A DNA stretch of 6,548 nt from Campylobacterota bacterium (GCA_022600655.1 JAHZJZ010000007.1:1-6548); one strand, 5' to 3'; counted from the stretch's first letter, positions 1-6,326 are shown. Notes: generated from the letters alone by a model not told the origin. A program made the numbers and translations.

Positions 1-44
1 AAATTAATTATTAACTTTAAGTATATTTTAAAAATATCTATCTG

Positions 45-84
45 TTAGAAAAGAATTGGGAGAAAAGCAAACTTTTCTCCCAAA
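45..84 (-). terminator. Rho-independent terminator of groESL
   Basis: A perfect 12-bp inverted repeat (56-67 with 72-83, arms TTGGGAGAAAAG and CTTTTCTCCCAA) encloses a 4-nt loop. It lies 27 nt beyond the groEL stop codon. On the minus strand the stem is followed by a T-rich tail (TTCTTTTCTAAC), the form of an intrinsic terminator. The remaining 44 bases to the left edge hold no gene that can be supported. Confidence 0.88.
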
Positions 85-110
85 GAAGAGTGAACTAAAA
101 AAGAATGAAT

Positions 111-1748
111 TTACATCATTCCTGGCATACCACCCATTCCACTCATGTCTGGCATAGCAGGTCCAGCTGTTGGCTCCTCTTTAATGTCAGCAACCGTTGC
201 TTCCGTAGTAAGAAGTAAACTAGATACTGAAGTTGCATTAAGTAGAGCGACTCTAGCTACCTTAAGTGGGTCAATAATACCAGCTTCAAGCATATTTACA
301 TATTCCCCAGTAGCTGCATTAAATCCTAAGTTAGCATCATCATTGTTAATGACTTTATCAACAACTACACCTGCATCATAACCAGCGTTAATAGCAATCT
401 GCTTCATAGGAGCAGCAATGGCTCTTAGGATAATCTCTGCACCTATGAGTTGGTCATCACTAAGGTCAAGATTGACTTTAGCACCAGCTTTGATTAAAGC
501 AGCACCACCACCGATAACAATACCCTCATCAACAGCAGCTTTTGTAGCAGATAGTGCATCATCAACTCTATCTTTTTTCTCTTTCATCTCTGTTTCAGTT
601 GCAGCACCAACTTTAATAACCGCAACTCCACCAGAAAGTTTTGCAAGACGCTCTAAAAGCTTCTCTTTATCATATTCGCTAGTTGTCTTTTCAACTTGAG
701 ATTTAATTTCGTTAACTCTCGCTTCAACTGCAGATAGGTCACCTTTACCATCAACCACAACAGTGTTGTCTTTATCAATGACTACTTTTGAAGATTGACC
801 AAGGTCAGCTAATGTTGCTTTTTCAAGAGTTAAGCCAAGCTCATCGGTGATGAGTGTTGCACCTGTTAAGATAGCGATATCATTTAACATCGCTTTTTTT
901 CTATCACCAAATCCAGGAGCCTTAACAGCCGTGATGTTTAGAACACCTTTTAGTTTGTTGAGTACTAGTGTTGCCAAAGCTTCACCCTCTAAGTCATCAG
1001 CAATGATTACTAACGGTCTTCCTGTCTGTTGAATTTGTTCTAAAACAGGAACAAGGTCTTTAAGTGAAGTAATTTTAGCGTCAGTTAAAAGAAGTAGAGG
1101 ATTATCAAGTTCACAAGTCATCTTTTCAGAGTTTGTTACAAAGTAAGGTGAAAGATAACCACGGTCAAACTGCATCCCTTCAACTACTTCTAGCTCGTCT
1201 TCAATCCCTTTTGCCTCTTCAACGGTAATAACACCATCTTTACCTACACGCTCCATCGCTTCAGCAATCAAGTTACCAATGGTCTCATCAGAGTTAGCTG
1301 AAATAGTTGCAACTTGTGCAATCTCTTTTTTATCTTTTACCTCTTTACTGATGGCTTTAAGCTCTTCAATAATTGTTGCACACGCTTTGTCCATACCTCT
1401 TTTTACTTCGATAGGATTCGCACCAGCAGTGATGTTTCTAAGACCCTCTTTAAAGATAGAGTGAGCCAATACAGTAGCTGTAGTTGTACCATCTCCTGCC
1501 TCATCAGCCGTGTTAGATGCAACCTCTTTAACCAGTTGTGCACCCATGTTCTCTAATGTGTCAGAGAGTTCAATCTCTCTAGCAACTGAAACACCATCTT
1601 TAGTGATGTGTGGAGCCCCATAAGACTTCTGAATCAATACATTACGACCTCTAGGCCCCATAGTAACTTTAACTGCATCTGCAAGTTTTGTTACACCTGA
1701 AAACAGTCCACTTCTTGCGTCATCTGAAAAAAATATCTCTTTTGCCAT
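111..1748 (-). CDS. groEL: Chaperonin GroEL (Hsp60)
   Basis: This is the 60-kDa chaperonin. It forms a cytoplasmic double-ring 14-mer that encloses unfolded proteins and refolds them using ATP with the GroES lid. The 545-residue length is normal for the family. Visible hallmarks are the ATP-site residues D51 (in TKDGVSVA) and D86 (in GDGTTT), D397 (in RVDDAL), matching the hydrolysis aspartate D398 of the E. coli protein, the signature AAVDEGIVIGGG at 404-415, and the Gly/Met-rich C-terminal tail ending GGMPGMM. The start codon overlaps the groES stop by one base (TAATG). A Shine-Dalgarno AGGAG (1759-1763) sits 10 nt upstream, inside the groES end, so the two are translationally coupled. No residue expected to be essential appears altered. 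The transcript ends at the hairpin near position 70. Confidence 0.99.
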   Translation of the reverse strand: MAKEIFFSDDARSGLFSGVTKLADAVKVTMGPRGRNVLIQKSYGAPHITKDGVSVAREIELSDTLENMGAQLVKEVASNTADEAGDGTTTATVLAHSIFKEGLRNITAGANPIEVKRGMDKACATIIEELKAISKEVKDKKEIAQVATISANSDETIGNLIAEAMERVGKDGVITVEEAKGIEDELEVVEGMQFDRGYLSPYFVTNSEKMTCELDNPLLLLTDAKITSLKDLVPVLEQIQQTGRPLVIIADDLEGEALATLVLNKLKGVLNITAVKAPGFGDRKKAMLNDIAILTGATLITDELGLTLEKATLADLGQSSKVVIDKDNTVVVDGKGDLSAVEARVNEIKSQVEKTTSEYDKEKLLERLAKLSGGVAVIKVGAATETEMKEKKDRVDDALSATKAAVDEGIVIGGGAALIKAGAKVNLDLSDDQLIGAEIILRAIAAPMKQIAINAGYDAGVVVDKVINNDDANLGFNAATGEYVNMLEAGIIDPLKVARVALLNATSVSSLLLTTEATVADIKEEPTAGPAMPDMSGMGGMPGMM

Positions 1749-2014
1749 TATTTCATTACTCCTAAAATCTCTTTGCTACCTAGAACAAGGTAGTCTACAC
1801 CATCGATAGTAATCTCTATTCCACCAAATTTTGAAAATACTACTGTATCTCCCTCATTAATTCCGTCTTCTATTGCTAATTTCCCAACAGCAACAGCTTT
1901 ACCTTGAAGTGGTTTCTCTTTTGCAGAATCTGGAATAATAATCCCTGATGCAGTTGTGTTTGTTTGCTCTTCTCTAAGGATAAGCACACGATTACCTAAT
2001 GGCTGAAATGACAT
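1748..2014 (-). CDS. groES: Co-chaperonin GroES (Hsp10)
   Basis: This is the 10-kDa co-chaperonin, a heptameric lid that caps GroEL and closes the folding chamber. The protein is 88 residues, within the usual range of about 85-100. It begins with the family pattern PLGNRVLI. The mobile loop that docks on GroEL is at about 17-34, including SGIIIP (23-28), followed by KEKPLQGKAVAVG. The C-terminal half has the expected EGDTVVFSKFGG and DYLVL beta strands. The start is fixed by a clear Shine-Dalgarno AAGGAG (2020-2025), 5 nt before ATG. It is the first gene of the operon, with groEL overlapping by 1 nt, so one promoter upstream drives both. Confidence 0.99.
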   Translation of the reverse strand: MSFQPLGNRVLILREEQTNTTASGIIIPDSAKEKPLQGKAVAVGKLAIEDGINEGDTVVFSKFGGIEITIDGVDYLVLGSKEILGVMK

Positions 2015-2044
2015 TGGTTCTCCTTACATGTATAGTTTTTTGGA

Positions 2045-2073
2045 ATAGTAATATATTTTTGCATAAAAGTCAA
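2045..2073 (-). promoter_or_regulatory. Sigma70-type promoter of groES-groEL
   Basis: On the minus strand TTGACT (2073-2068), a 17-nt spacer and TACTAT (2050-2045) form a near-consensus promoter. Transcription should start near 2038, giving a short leader of about 24 nt that contains the AAGGAG ribosome site. A vegetative promoter with a separate upstream operator would fit repressor-controlled heat-shock genes, as known in Campylobacterota. I see no sigma32-type promoter. Confidence 0.75.
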
Positions 2074-2100
2074 TGAATTTAGTTTAAAAAAACAATAAAG

Positions 2101-2119
2101 TTTAGTCATATAGACTAAA
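2101..2119. promoter_or_regulatory. Inverted repeat upstream of groES promoter, possible operator
   Basis: Perfect 7-bp arms TTTAGTC and GACTAAA flank a 5-bp ATATA spacer. The element is centred about 37 bp upstream of the groES -35 box. A further copy of the ACTAAA half lies on the minus strand near 2079-2084, close to the -35 box. It matches neither CIRCE (TTAGCACTC-N9-GAGTGCTAA, bound by HrcA) nor HAIR (CTTGAGT-N7-ACTCAAG, bound by HspR), and I find neither of these in the intergenic region. A repressor-site role is inference from symmetry and position. Confidence 0.4.
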
Positions 2120-2164
2120 GAATATTTCATGAAAAATATAACTTGTAGAAATTTAAAAAAACTA

Positions 2165-2193
2165 TTGACATTAGATTTGTTTTTTGATAAAAT
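2165..2193 (+). promoter_or_regulatory. Sigma70-type promoter of the tRNA gene
   Basis: TTGACA (2165-2170), a 17-nt spacer and TAAAAT (2188-2193) give a consensus -35 and a near-consensus -10. The predicted start is near 2200, about 16 nt before the mature tRNA 5' end. The strength fits a stable-RNA gene. The promoter is divergent from that of groES, with about 90 bp between the two -35 boxes. Confidence 0.8.
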
Positions 2194-2215
2194 GCCACCT
2201 CTTCAAAACATAGGT

Positions 2216-2292
2216 GGTAAGGTAGCTCAGCTGGTTAGAGCGCTGGTCTCATAAGCCGGAGGTCGAGGGTTCGAGTCCCTCTCTTACTACCA
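2216..2292 (+). tRNA. tRNA with anticodon CAT, probably elongator tRNA-Met
   Basis: The 77-nt sequence folds as a full cloverleaf. The acceptor stem is GGTAAGG (2216-2222) with TCTTACT (2282-2288), T8-A9 follow, the D-stem is GCTC/GAGC, the anticodon loop is CTCATAA with CAT at 2250-2252, and the T-arm is GAGGG-TTCGAGT-CCCTC (2265-2281). The discriminator is A2289 and CCA is encoded at 2290-2292. G1 pairs with T72 as a wobble, so the 1-72 mismatch of bacterial initiator tRNA is absent and an elongator is favoured. A CAT anticodon is also carried by the lysidine-modified tRNA-Ile2, which cannot be fully excluded by eye. The acceptor and anticodon stems each hold two G-T wobbles. Confidence 0.93.
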
Positions 2293-2364
2293 CTTATAAA
2301 TAAAAAACCAAACAAAATCAAAAAGTATACAGATATTAGAGAATTAAAACATAGTGTTTAAGTA

Positions 2365-2408
2365 TTAATGACCACTAAACAGTAGTCATTAAAGCAGTTA
2401 TTTTTTTT
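2365..2408. terminator. Hairpin between convergent tRNA and kinase genes, possible terminator
   Basis: An 8-bp stem TTAATGAC (2365-2372) with GTCATTAA (2385-2392) continues after one mismatch as a 3-bp ACT/AGT stem around an AAAC loop. On the plus strand a run of eight T (2401-2408) follows after an 8-nt gap and could stop transcription from the tRNA. On the minus strand the hairpin begins 5 nt after the kinase stop codon, but its downstream tract is not very T-rich. Neither direction is a textbook terminator. The other bases of the 2293-2397 gap show nothing recognisable. Confidence 0.4.
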
Positions 2409-3822
2409 GTAGCGTAATCGTGAATATTGTTTTCCCATCTTTAACTGAAACCTCAAGCTTTCCACTCATCTCACGTTCAATTATGGTTTTACCAATATAG
2501 AGTCCAATACCATCACTGTTTCGTTTAGTACTGAAGTAAGGGTCGAAGATTTTCTCTATATTCTCTTTTGAGATTCCCCCTGCATTGTCAGTGATGGTGA
2601 TGGTCGGTTCATTGACTTTGATATCGATGGTTGGGTTTGGTGTGAGTCGTTCTACAAGGACATCTCTAGCGTTGTTGACGATATTGAGTAGTACCTGTTC
2701 AAACTCATTGGCATTGGCATAGTAGCTAAAGTCTTGCCAAACATCAAGATTGAGTTTGATATTTGTGGCATTGAGTGTTGGCGTTACGATTTGAATGGCA
2801 TTTTCACAAGACTCTTTAATACTAAAGTCTGCCCGTTCTTTAGATGGATTGTAGAAGTTTCTAAAGCTTTCAATGGTTTGTGACATATATTGAAGTTGCT
2901 CATTTGCCTCTTTGATGGTCATGAGTGCATCATCATCATTTTTACAGTTCTGTTTAATATGCATAAAAGAGTAGGATAAAAAGTTAAGAGGTTGTCGCCA
3001 TTGGTGTGCGATGATAGATATCATCTCTCCCATACTTGCCAGACGTGACTGTTGGAGTAGCATGGTCTGTTGAGCCTTCTGTTCATCTTCAACGAGTTTG
3101 AACTTATAAGAGAGTGCAAATGAGAGTAACATCGATTCCAGTGCAAACACTACATGTAGAAAAGGAAAGCCTACTTTATGTGGGTCAATAATATAGAGGT
3201 ACTCTAGTAGAATGATTACAATCACAATATGCCAACCAACTGAAACAAAGTAGAATGGAGCATCTTTCTTTTTTATATGACGATGAGCTTCACTCAGTAC
3301 AAACCATACCCAGATGAAAGTAGGCACAAATTTTGTAATAATGGTATGTCCAAAAAACAGAGATAAGACTAAATCAAAGAGTGCTATTTTTATAATGATA
3401 TTAATTAAATTATTGAGTTTATCTGTATTATAGGTTTGAAAAAATGCTTGAATAAAGAGCATAGAGAAAATCAACATAAAGGTTTGGGAAATATCTAATA
3501 TATAGTAGTTCTTAAAGCCATAAATCTCATCAAATGGAGAGATAAGCATACTCTCTACACCAACCAGTGTGGAGAGTATAAAGAGTTGAGCTAGGGCATA
3601 GTATAGGTATTGACGATTTCGTATGTAAAAATAGAATGCTAAGTTATAGACAGCTGCTGAGAGAATAACCCCCAAACAAAGAACAGCAATCATAAATGGT
3701 ACATGACCATACTGGTGCATTACGGTACTGTTTTGTATAAAGTGGTCATCGTAAAAGAGTATGGACGCAGAGATAGCATAAATGATGATGGCAAGGAATT
3801 TTAGTTTAACTATTTTATCCAT
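2398..3822 (-). CDS. Membrane sensor histidine kinase, 7TM sensor type
   Basis: This is an inner-membrane sensor kinase of a two-component system; it autophosphorylates on a histidine and passes phosphate to a response regulator. Numbering is from the ATG at 3822 (474 residues). There is one N-terminal membrane segment (about 7-24), then about seven more (42-65, 72-92, 106-128, 138-158, 160-178, 189-212, 216-238), resembling the 7TMR-DISM membrane domain. A coiled linker (240-262) leads to the H-box IAHQWRQPL with phospho-acceptor H273. The ATPase part has the N-box NIVNNARD (380-387), the D-box TDNAGG (411-416), FDPYFSTK (426-433) and G-box DGIGLYIGK (437-445). All catalytic motifs are intact. 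ATG 3822 is preferred because AGGAT (3831-3835) sits 8 nt upstream; it gives an 8-nt overlap with the regulator. A GTG at 3843 would add seven residues but lacks a ribosome site. The ligand is unknown. Confidence 0.93.
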   Translation of the reverse strand: MDKIVKLKFLAIIIYAISASILFYDDHFIQNSTVMHQYGHVPFMIAVLCLGVILSAAVYNLAFYFYIRNRQYLYYALAQLFILSTLVGVESMLISPFDEIYGFKNYYILDISQTFMLIFSMLFIQAFFQTYNTDKLNNLINIIIKIALFDLVLSLFFGHTIITKFVPTFIWVWFVLSEAHRHIKKKDAPFYFVSVGWHIVIVIILLEYLYIIDPHKVGFPFLHVVFALESMLLSFALSYKFKLVEDEQKAQQTMLLQQSRLASMGEMISIIAHQWRQPLNFLSYSFMHIKQNCKNDDDALMTIKEANEQLQYMSQTIESFRNFYNPSKERADFSIKESCENAIQIVTPTLNATNIKLNLDVWQDFSYYANANEFEQVLLNIVNNARDVLVERLTPNPTIDIKVNEPTITITDNAGGISKENIEKIFDPYFSTKRNSDGIGLYIGKTIIEREMSGKLEVSVKDGKTIFTITLQKK

Positions 3823-4495
3823 AAAGGTGTATCCTGTAACCACATTTTGAGATGTTCTCTATAGACTCTTTACCTATGAGCTTTCGTACATCTCTAATAA
3901 GACTTCTTAAAGCATCTGAACTCATTACTTTATCAAACCAAACAAAATTTTCTATTTCAGAGTAAGAGACAATACGCCCTTGATTTTTAATCAAAATAGA
4001 GAGAAGTTTATGTTGTGACTCTGTAAGTGTTACTATTTTATTGTTATGAATTAGGGTATGGTTAAAGGTGTCAAACTTGTACTCTTTATTGATATTCACG
4101 ACAGCTGGGTTTTGACTCTCTATATGTTTAAAGCAGGTTCGTAGTGCTTCAAAAAGAGGCTCTTCTTCCATAGGTTTTACCAAGTATTTTACTAAGTTTA
4201 GACTCACTGCTTCAAGAAGATACTCGGTAGTAGTGTAGGCAGTAGTAATGATAATAGGTGTTGTTTTATCGTCTTTACGAATGGTTTTACATAGGGTTAA
4301 CCCATCCATATTTGGCATCTCAATATCGGTGATAATTATATCTGGTTTATTGTTATGGTATATCTCTAATGCCTCTACCCCGTCACTTGCCTGATGGATT
4401 TCTACAAAGTACGGACGTAAGAATGAAACAGCTATTCTACGTATCATAGACTCATCCTCTACAAACAAAAGGGTATGTTTTGATTTTTTCAACAT
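3815..4495 (-). CDS. OmpR/PhoB-family response regulator
   Basis: This is a cytoplasmic transcription regulator of 226 residues and the likely partner of the kinase that follows it. The N-terminal receiver domain (about 7-125) has the acidic pair E13-D14, phospho-acceptor D57 in ITDIEMPNMDG, the switch threonine T85 and the conserved lysine K107 in VKP. A winged-helix DNA-binding domain occupies about 138-224, with the recognition helix around 195-206 (ALRSLIRDVRKLIG) and the wing hairpin ISKCGYRI near the end. Both domains are complete. The ribosome site before ATG 4495 is weak (GTAGAG), but no later Met would keep the receiver intact. The stop lies inside the start of the kinase gene, so the pair is one operon. 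Targets are not shown by the sequence; the divergent lipoprotein gene and self-regulation are the obvious candidates. Confidence 0.95.
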   Translation of the reverse strand: MLKKSKHTLLFVEDESMIRRIAVSFLRPYFVEIHQASDGVEALEIYHNNKPDIIITDIEMPNMDGLTLCKTIRKDDKTTPIIITTAYTTTEYLLEAVSLNLVKYLVKPMEEEPLFEALRTCFKHIESQNPAVVNINKEYKFDTFNHTLIHNNKIVTLTESQHKLLSILIKNQGRIVSYSEIENFVWFDKVMSSDALRSLIRDVRKLIGKESIENISKCGYRIHLYG

Positions 4496-4521
4496 GCTCT
4501 ACACTTTTTCTACATTTTTTT

Positions 4522-4551
4522 ATTATATCTTGCTTATACTATAGTAGTACA
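4522..4551 (-). promoter_or_regulatory. Promoter of the regulator-kinase operon, with palindrome
   Basis: A consensus -10 TATAAT (4527-4522) lies on the minus strand, with a predicted start near 4515 and a leader of about 20 nt. No good -35 is present at 16-18 nt (GTACTA or TGTACT), which suggests a weak or activator-dependent promoter. A perfect 10-bp palindrome TACTATAGTA (4537-4546) sits between the -10 and the -35 position and could be a protein-binding site. Confidence 0.55.
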
Positions 4552-4586
4552 TAAAATATTTAGCTAACCTTATGCATAGTTTTATA

Positions 4587-4614
4587 TGCTAAAATTAGTA
4601 AAACAGAATGAAGG
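4587..4614 (+). promoter_or_regulatory. Extended -10 promoter and ribosome site of the lipoprotein gene
   Basis: TG-C-TAAAAT (4587-4595) is an extended -10 element without a clear -35. Predicted transcription starts near 4602. GAAGG (4610-4614) then lies 8 nt before the ATG at 4623, which decides that start. An ATG at 4608 would leave almost no leader and no ribosome site. Confidence 0.5.
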
Positions 4615-4622
4615 CTTTTATA

Positions 4623-6092
4623 ATGATACGAAGTATTATTTTATCGTTAGGATTGTTGATTATGGTTGGGTGTGGGGCTCAAAGTAATCCAACAAGTGAG
4701 GATAGTGGTACGGCATCAGAGACGGCAAATACTCTAGACCCTGTTGATAATAATCTTACCATTGCAGGAACCCCTGAACCAGAGACAGTAGAACCTACTC
4801 CTGCACCTACTGTTACGCCGACTGAAACTTCTGTAGAGGAAGAGGAGAGTATATTGCCACGAACCATTAGTATGGATTTCCCTGATGTTTTAAAACAGAC
4901 AGCACGTATTGATGAGAACAGTAGTTTGGAAAATAGTGAGACTACAGATAACAATCAAACAGATACCAATCAATCGGTCACCAAAACAAATGACCTTGGT
5001 TATGAACAACTTAAAGAGGATATTTCAGAAGTAGAAGATGTTGTAAAGATTGCTCAAGTTAACTTGGTGGTTTTAGAAAAAGTTATGCCAGAAGTTTTAG
5101 ATAGATGTGAGGGAATGTTATCTTGTCTTTTTGAGGAGAAAGCACTCTCTATAATTATGGATAATAGAACCATCTCTTCCATTGCGACGATTGTAGAAGA
5201 TCATAATTTTACTTTTATGGATGTTAATAGTACGATTTCATTAGGTGAGGTTGGGTTTAATAAATATGACACCAATCGTAGTTATCAGTATGAGTTGACT
5301 TTAGATATGTTAGCATCAGGGTTTAAAACAAAAAGTGATGTTTTAAAAGAGTTTCAAACCTTTAAATGGTCCGATGATAGTAAAGATGTTGTGACCTCTT
5401 ATATATATGAAGACAATGAAAGCACTTCAAGTGTTTCACTACACTACTTAACTAATGATGATGGCAAAGAGACAATGCATGTCTATGATACAGAAGATAA
5501 TAAAACAGCAGGTCTTAAAGAGAACACCAGTCTGATTCTAAGTAGTGAGGGTGATGAAAATAGTTCATTTAATTTAACCTCAAATAGTATTTTAAAGCAC
5601 TCTATAGGTGATGAGACAAATACCAGTAGCTTCTCCTCCAATGTGGAGATTTCAGATGACACCAGCCTGTTACTCTTTTCAGGTAGTATCTCAGAGGAGA
5701 GTTCAGACCAAGAAGTCGCTTCAACATCAGAAATTATTTGTGATAATAATATGAGTTGTGATGAAAAAGAGGATAATCTCTCTGTATCTATAGAAGATAT
5801 TGAACTTTATGAATTGAGTATTGTCGGAGGAGATTTAAAAGAGGGGGATTATATTTTACTAGCACCTAATACGAACTTAGAAGCTGTAAGTTTAATAGAT
5901 GTTTTTGAATTAAGCTTGGGTTCTTTTACTGTTTTTGAAGACAAAAAGCAGGGTGCATTACACAGTGATGCCTTTCTTTATATGTTAAATGACCTAACTA
6001 TTGTCTATATTGATAAGGCTTTGGATACAGCAGAACTCTTTGAAATTGTAGCAAAACAGGACAAACCGACACTTAGAATTGTGAAATATTGA
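4623..6092 (+). CDS. Acidic lipoprotein of unknown function
   Basis: I do not recognise the family. Numbering is from the ATG at 4623 (489 residues); an upstream in-frame ATG at 4608 adds five. A short basic-then-hydrophobic signal peptide ends in the lipobox IMVGC, with C17 as the lipidated residue, and Gly at +2 permits outer-membrane sorting. Residues 18-120 form a disordered-looking tether rich in Thr, Ser, Asn, Pro and Glu, including a PEPETVEPTPAPTVTPTET segment. A helical region (about 126-176) contains C162-x5-C168. From about 255 to 400 there are alternating beta-like stretches and acidic turns (for example YEDNESTSS, GDENSSF, GDETNTSSF), with a second C373-x5-C379. The C-terminal 90 residues look globular. 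The whole protein is strongly acidic. It is divergent from the regulator-kinase operon, so a surface protein under its control is plausible. No enzyme motif is visible. Confidence 0.88.
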   Translation: MIRSIILSLGLLIMVGCGAQSNPTSEDSGTASETANTLDPVDNNLTIAGTPEPETVEPTPAPTVTPTETSVEEEESILPRTISMDFPDVLKQTARIDENSSLENSETTDNNQTDTNQSVTKTNDLGYEQLKEDISEVEDVVKIAQVNLVVLEKVMPEVLDRCEGMLSCLFEEKALSIIMDNRTISSIATIVEDHNFTFMDVNSTISLGEVGFNKYDTNRSYQYELTLDMLASGFKTKSDVLKEFQTFKWSDDSKDVVTSYIYEDNESTSSVSLHYLTNDDGKETMHVYDTEDNKTAGLKENTSLILSSEGDENSSFNLTSNSILKHSIGDETNTSSFSSNVEISDDTSLLLFSGSISEESSDQEVASTSEIICDNNMSCDEKEDNLSVSIEDIELYELSIVGGDLKEGDYILLAPNTNLEAVSLIDVFELSLGSFTVFEDKKQGALHSDAFLYMLNDLTIVYIDKALDTAELFEIVAKQDKPTLRIVKY

Positions 6093-6111
6093 GAAGTTTA
6101 CTCAATTTTTT
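6088..6111 (+). terminator. Rho-independent terminator of the lipoprotein gene
   Basis: ATTGAG (6088-6093) pairs with CTCAAT (6101-6106) around a 7-nt loop, followed directly by a T tract (6106-6111). The stem includes the TGA stop codon. It is short and AT-rich but correctly placed. Confidence 0.65.
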
Positions 6112-6132
6112 CTCAAACTCTTAGTTCTTATA

Positions 6133-6160
6133 TTTACTTTACATTATTTTAAGATATACT
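6133..6160 (+). promoter_or_regulatory. Promoter of the structured RNA candidate
   Basis: TTTACT (6133-6138), a 16-nt spacer and TATACT (6155-6160) resemble a sigma70-type promoter facing away from the lipoprotein terminator. Predicted transcription starts near 6167. A plus-strand promoter here has no coding gene to serve before the window edge, which supports an RNA gene downstream. Confidence 0.5.
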
Positions 6161-6166
6161 TGTAGA

Positions 6167-6326
6167 GTAACTGTTTACTAAGCCAGACCCAATAGAAGAG
6201 GGCATTTAGTTTGTCAAACGAGAAGTTTACAACTACTTTCAGTTGTATGGGGTAATTGTGAACTTCATATAGATATCTTCTTATCTGTTTCTGTTTGTTA
6301 TGCTAAATCCTTCTTCTATTTGGTTT
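6167..6326 (+). ncRNA. Candidate structured small RNA, 6S RNA-like shape
   Basis: The two ends of this segment pair in a stem of about 23 bp: 6185-6209 with 6303-6326, interrupted only by a C-T mismatch at 6190 and a bulged C at 6203. Inside is an apical 11-bp stem, GAAGTTTACAA (6222-6232) with TTGTGAACTTC (6256-6266). Between the two stems is an asymmetric bubble of about 12 nt on the 5' side and 36 nt on the 3' side, the latter with a small hairpin AGATA-TCTTCT-TATCT (6271-6286). The non-Watson-Crick pairs at 6200/6311, 6186/6325 and 6228/6260 are G-U on the plus strand but would be A-C on the minus strand, so the RNA is probably plus-strand. Length and architecture fit 6S RNA, which binds RNA polymerase holoenzyme, but I cannot confirm family identity. 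No intrinsic terminator is visible beyond 6326, so the 3' end is uncertain. Confidence 0.5.

Noticed and set aside
145..1556. Several plus-strand open frames of 60-93 codons opposite groEL
   Set aside because: They are low-complexity Ser/Ala/Leu-rich antisense shadows of a highly conserved gene, without ribosome sites or recognisable domains.
2101..2119. Inverted repeat read as a terminator on the minus strand
   Set aside because: The stem is only 7 bp and mostly AT, the T-rich stretch begins about 10 nt away, and no upstream minus-strand gene needs termination there; an operator is likelier.
3823..3843. GTG at 3843 as the kinase start
   Set aside because: There is no ribosome site before it, whereas ATG 3822 has AGGAT at 8-nt spacing and gives a normal 8-nt operon overlap.
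4679..4954. Minus-strand open frame of 91 codons inside the lipoprotein gene
   Set aside because: It is the complement of the Thr/Glu/Pro-rich tether; the Val/Ser/Gly-rich translation is what that composition yields, and no start signal is seen.
6091..6230. 11-bp direct repeat GAGAAGTTTAC at 6091-6101 and 6220-6230
   Set aside because: Only two copies, in unrelated contexts (a terminator loop and an RNA stem), in AT-rich DNA; no sign of an attachment site or target duplication.
6167..6326. Structured RNA as SRP RNA, tmRNA or a riboswitch
   Set aside because: It lacks the SRP GGAAG-type apical motif and any tRNA-like acceptor domain, and no plus-strand gene follows for a riboswitch to control.
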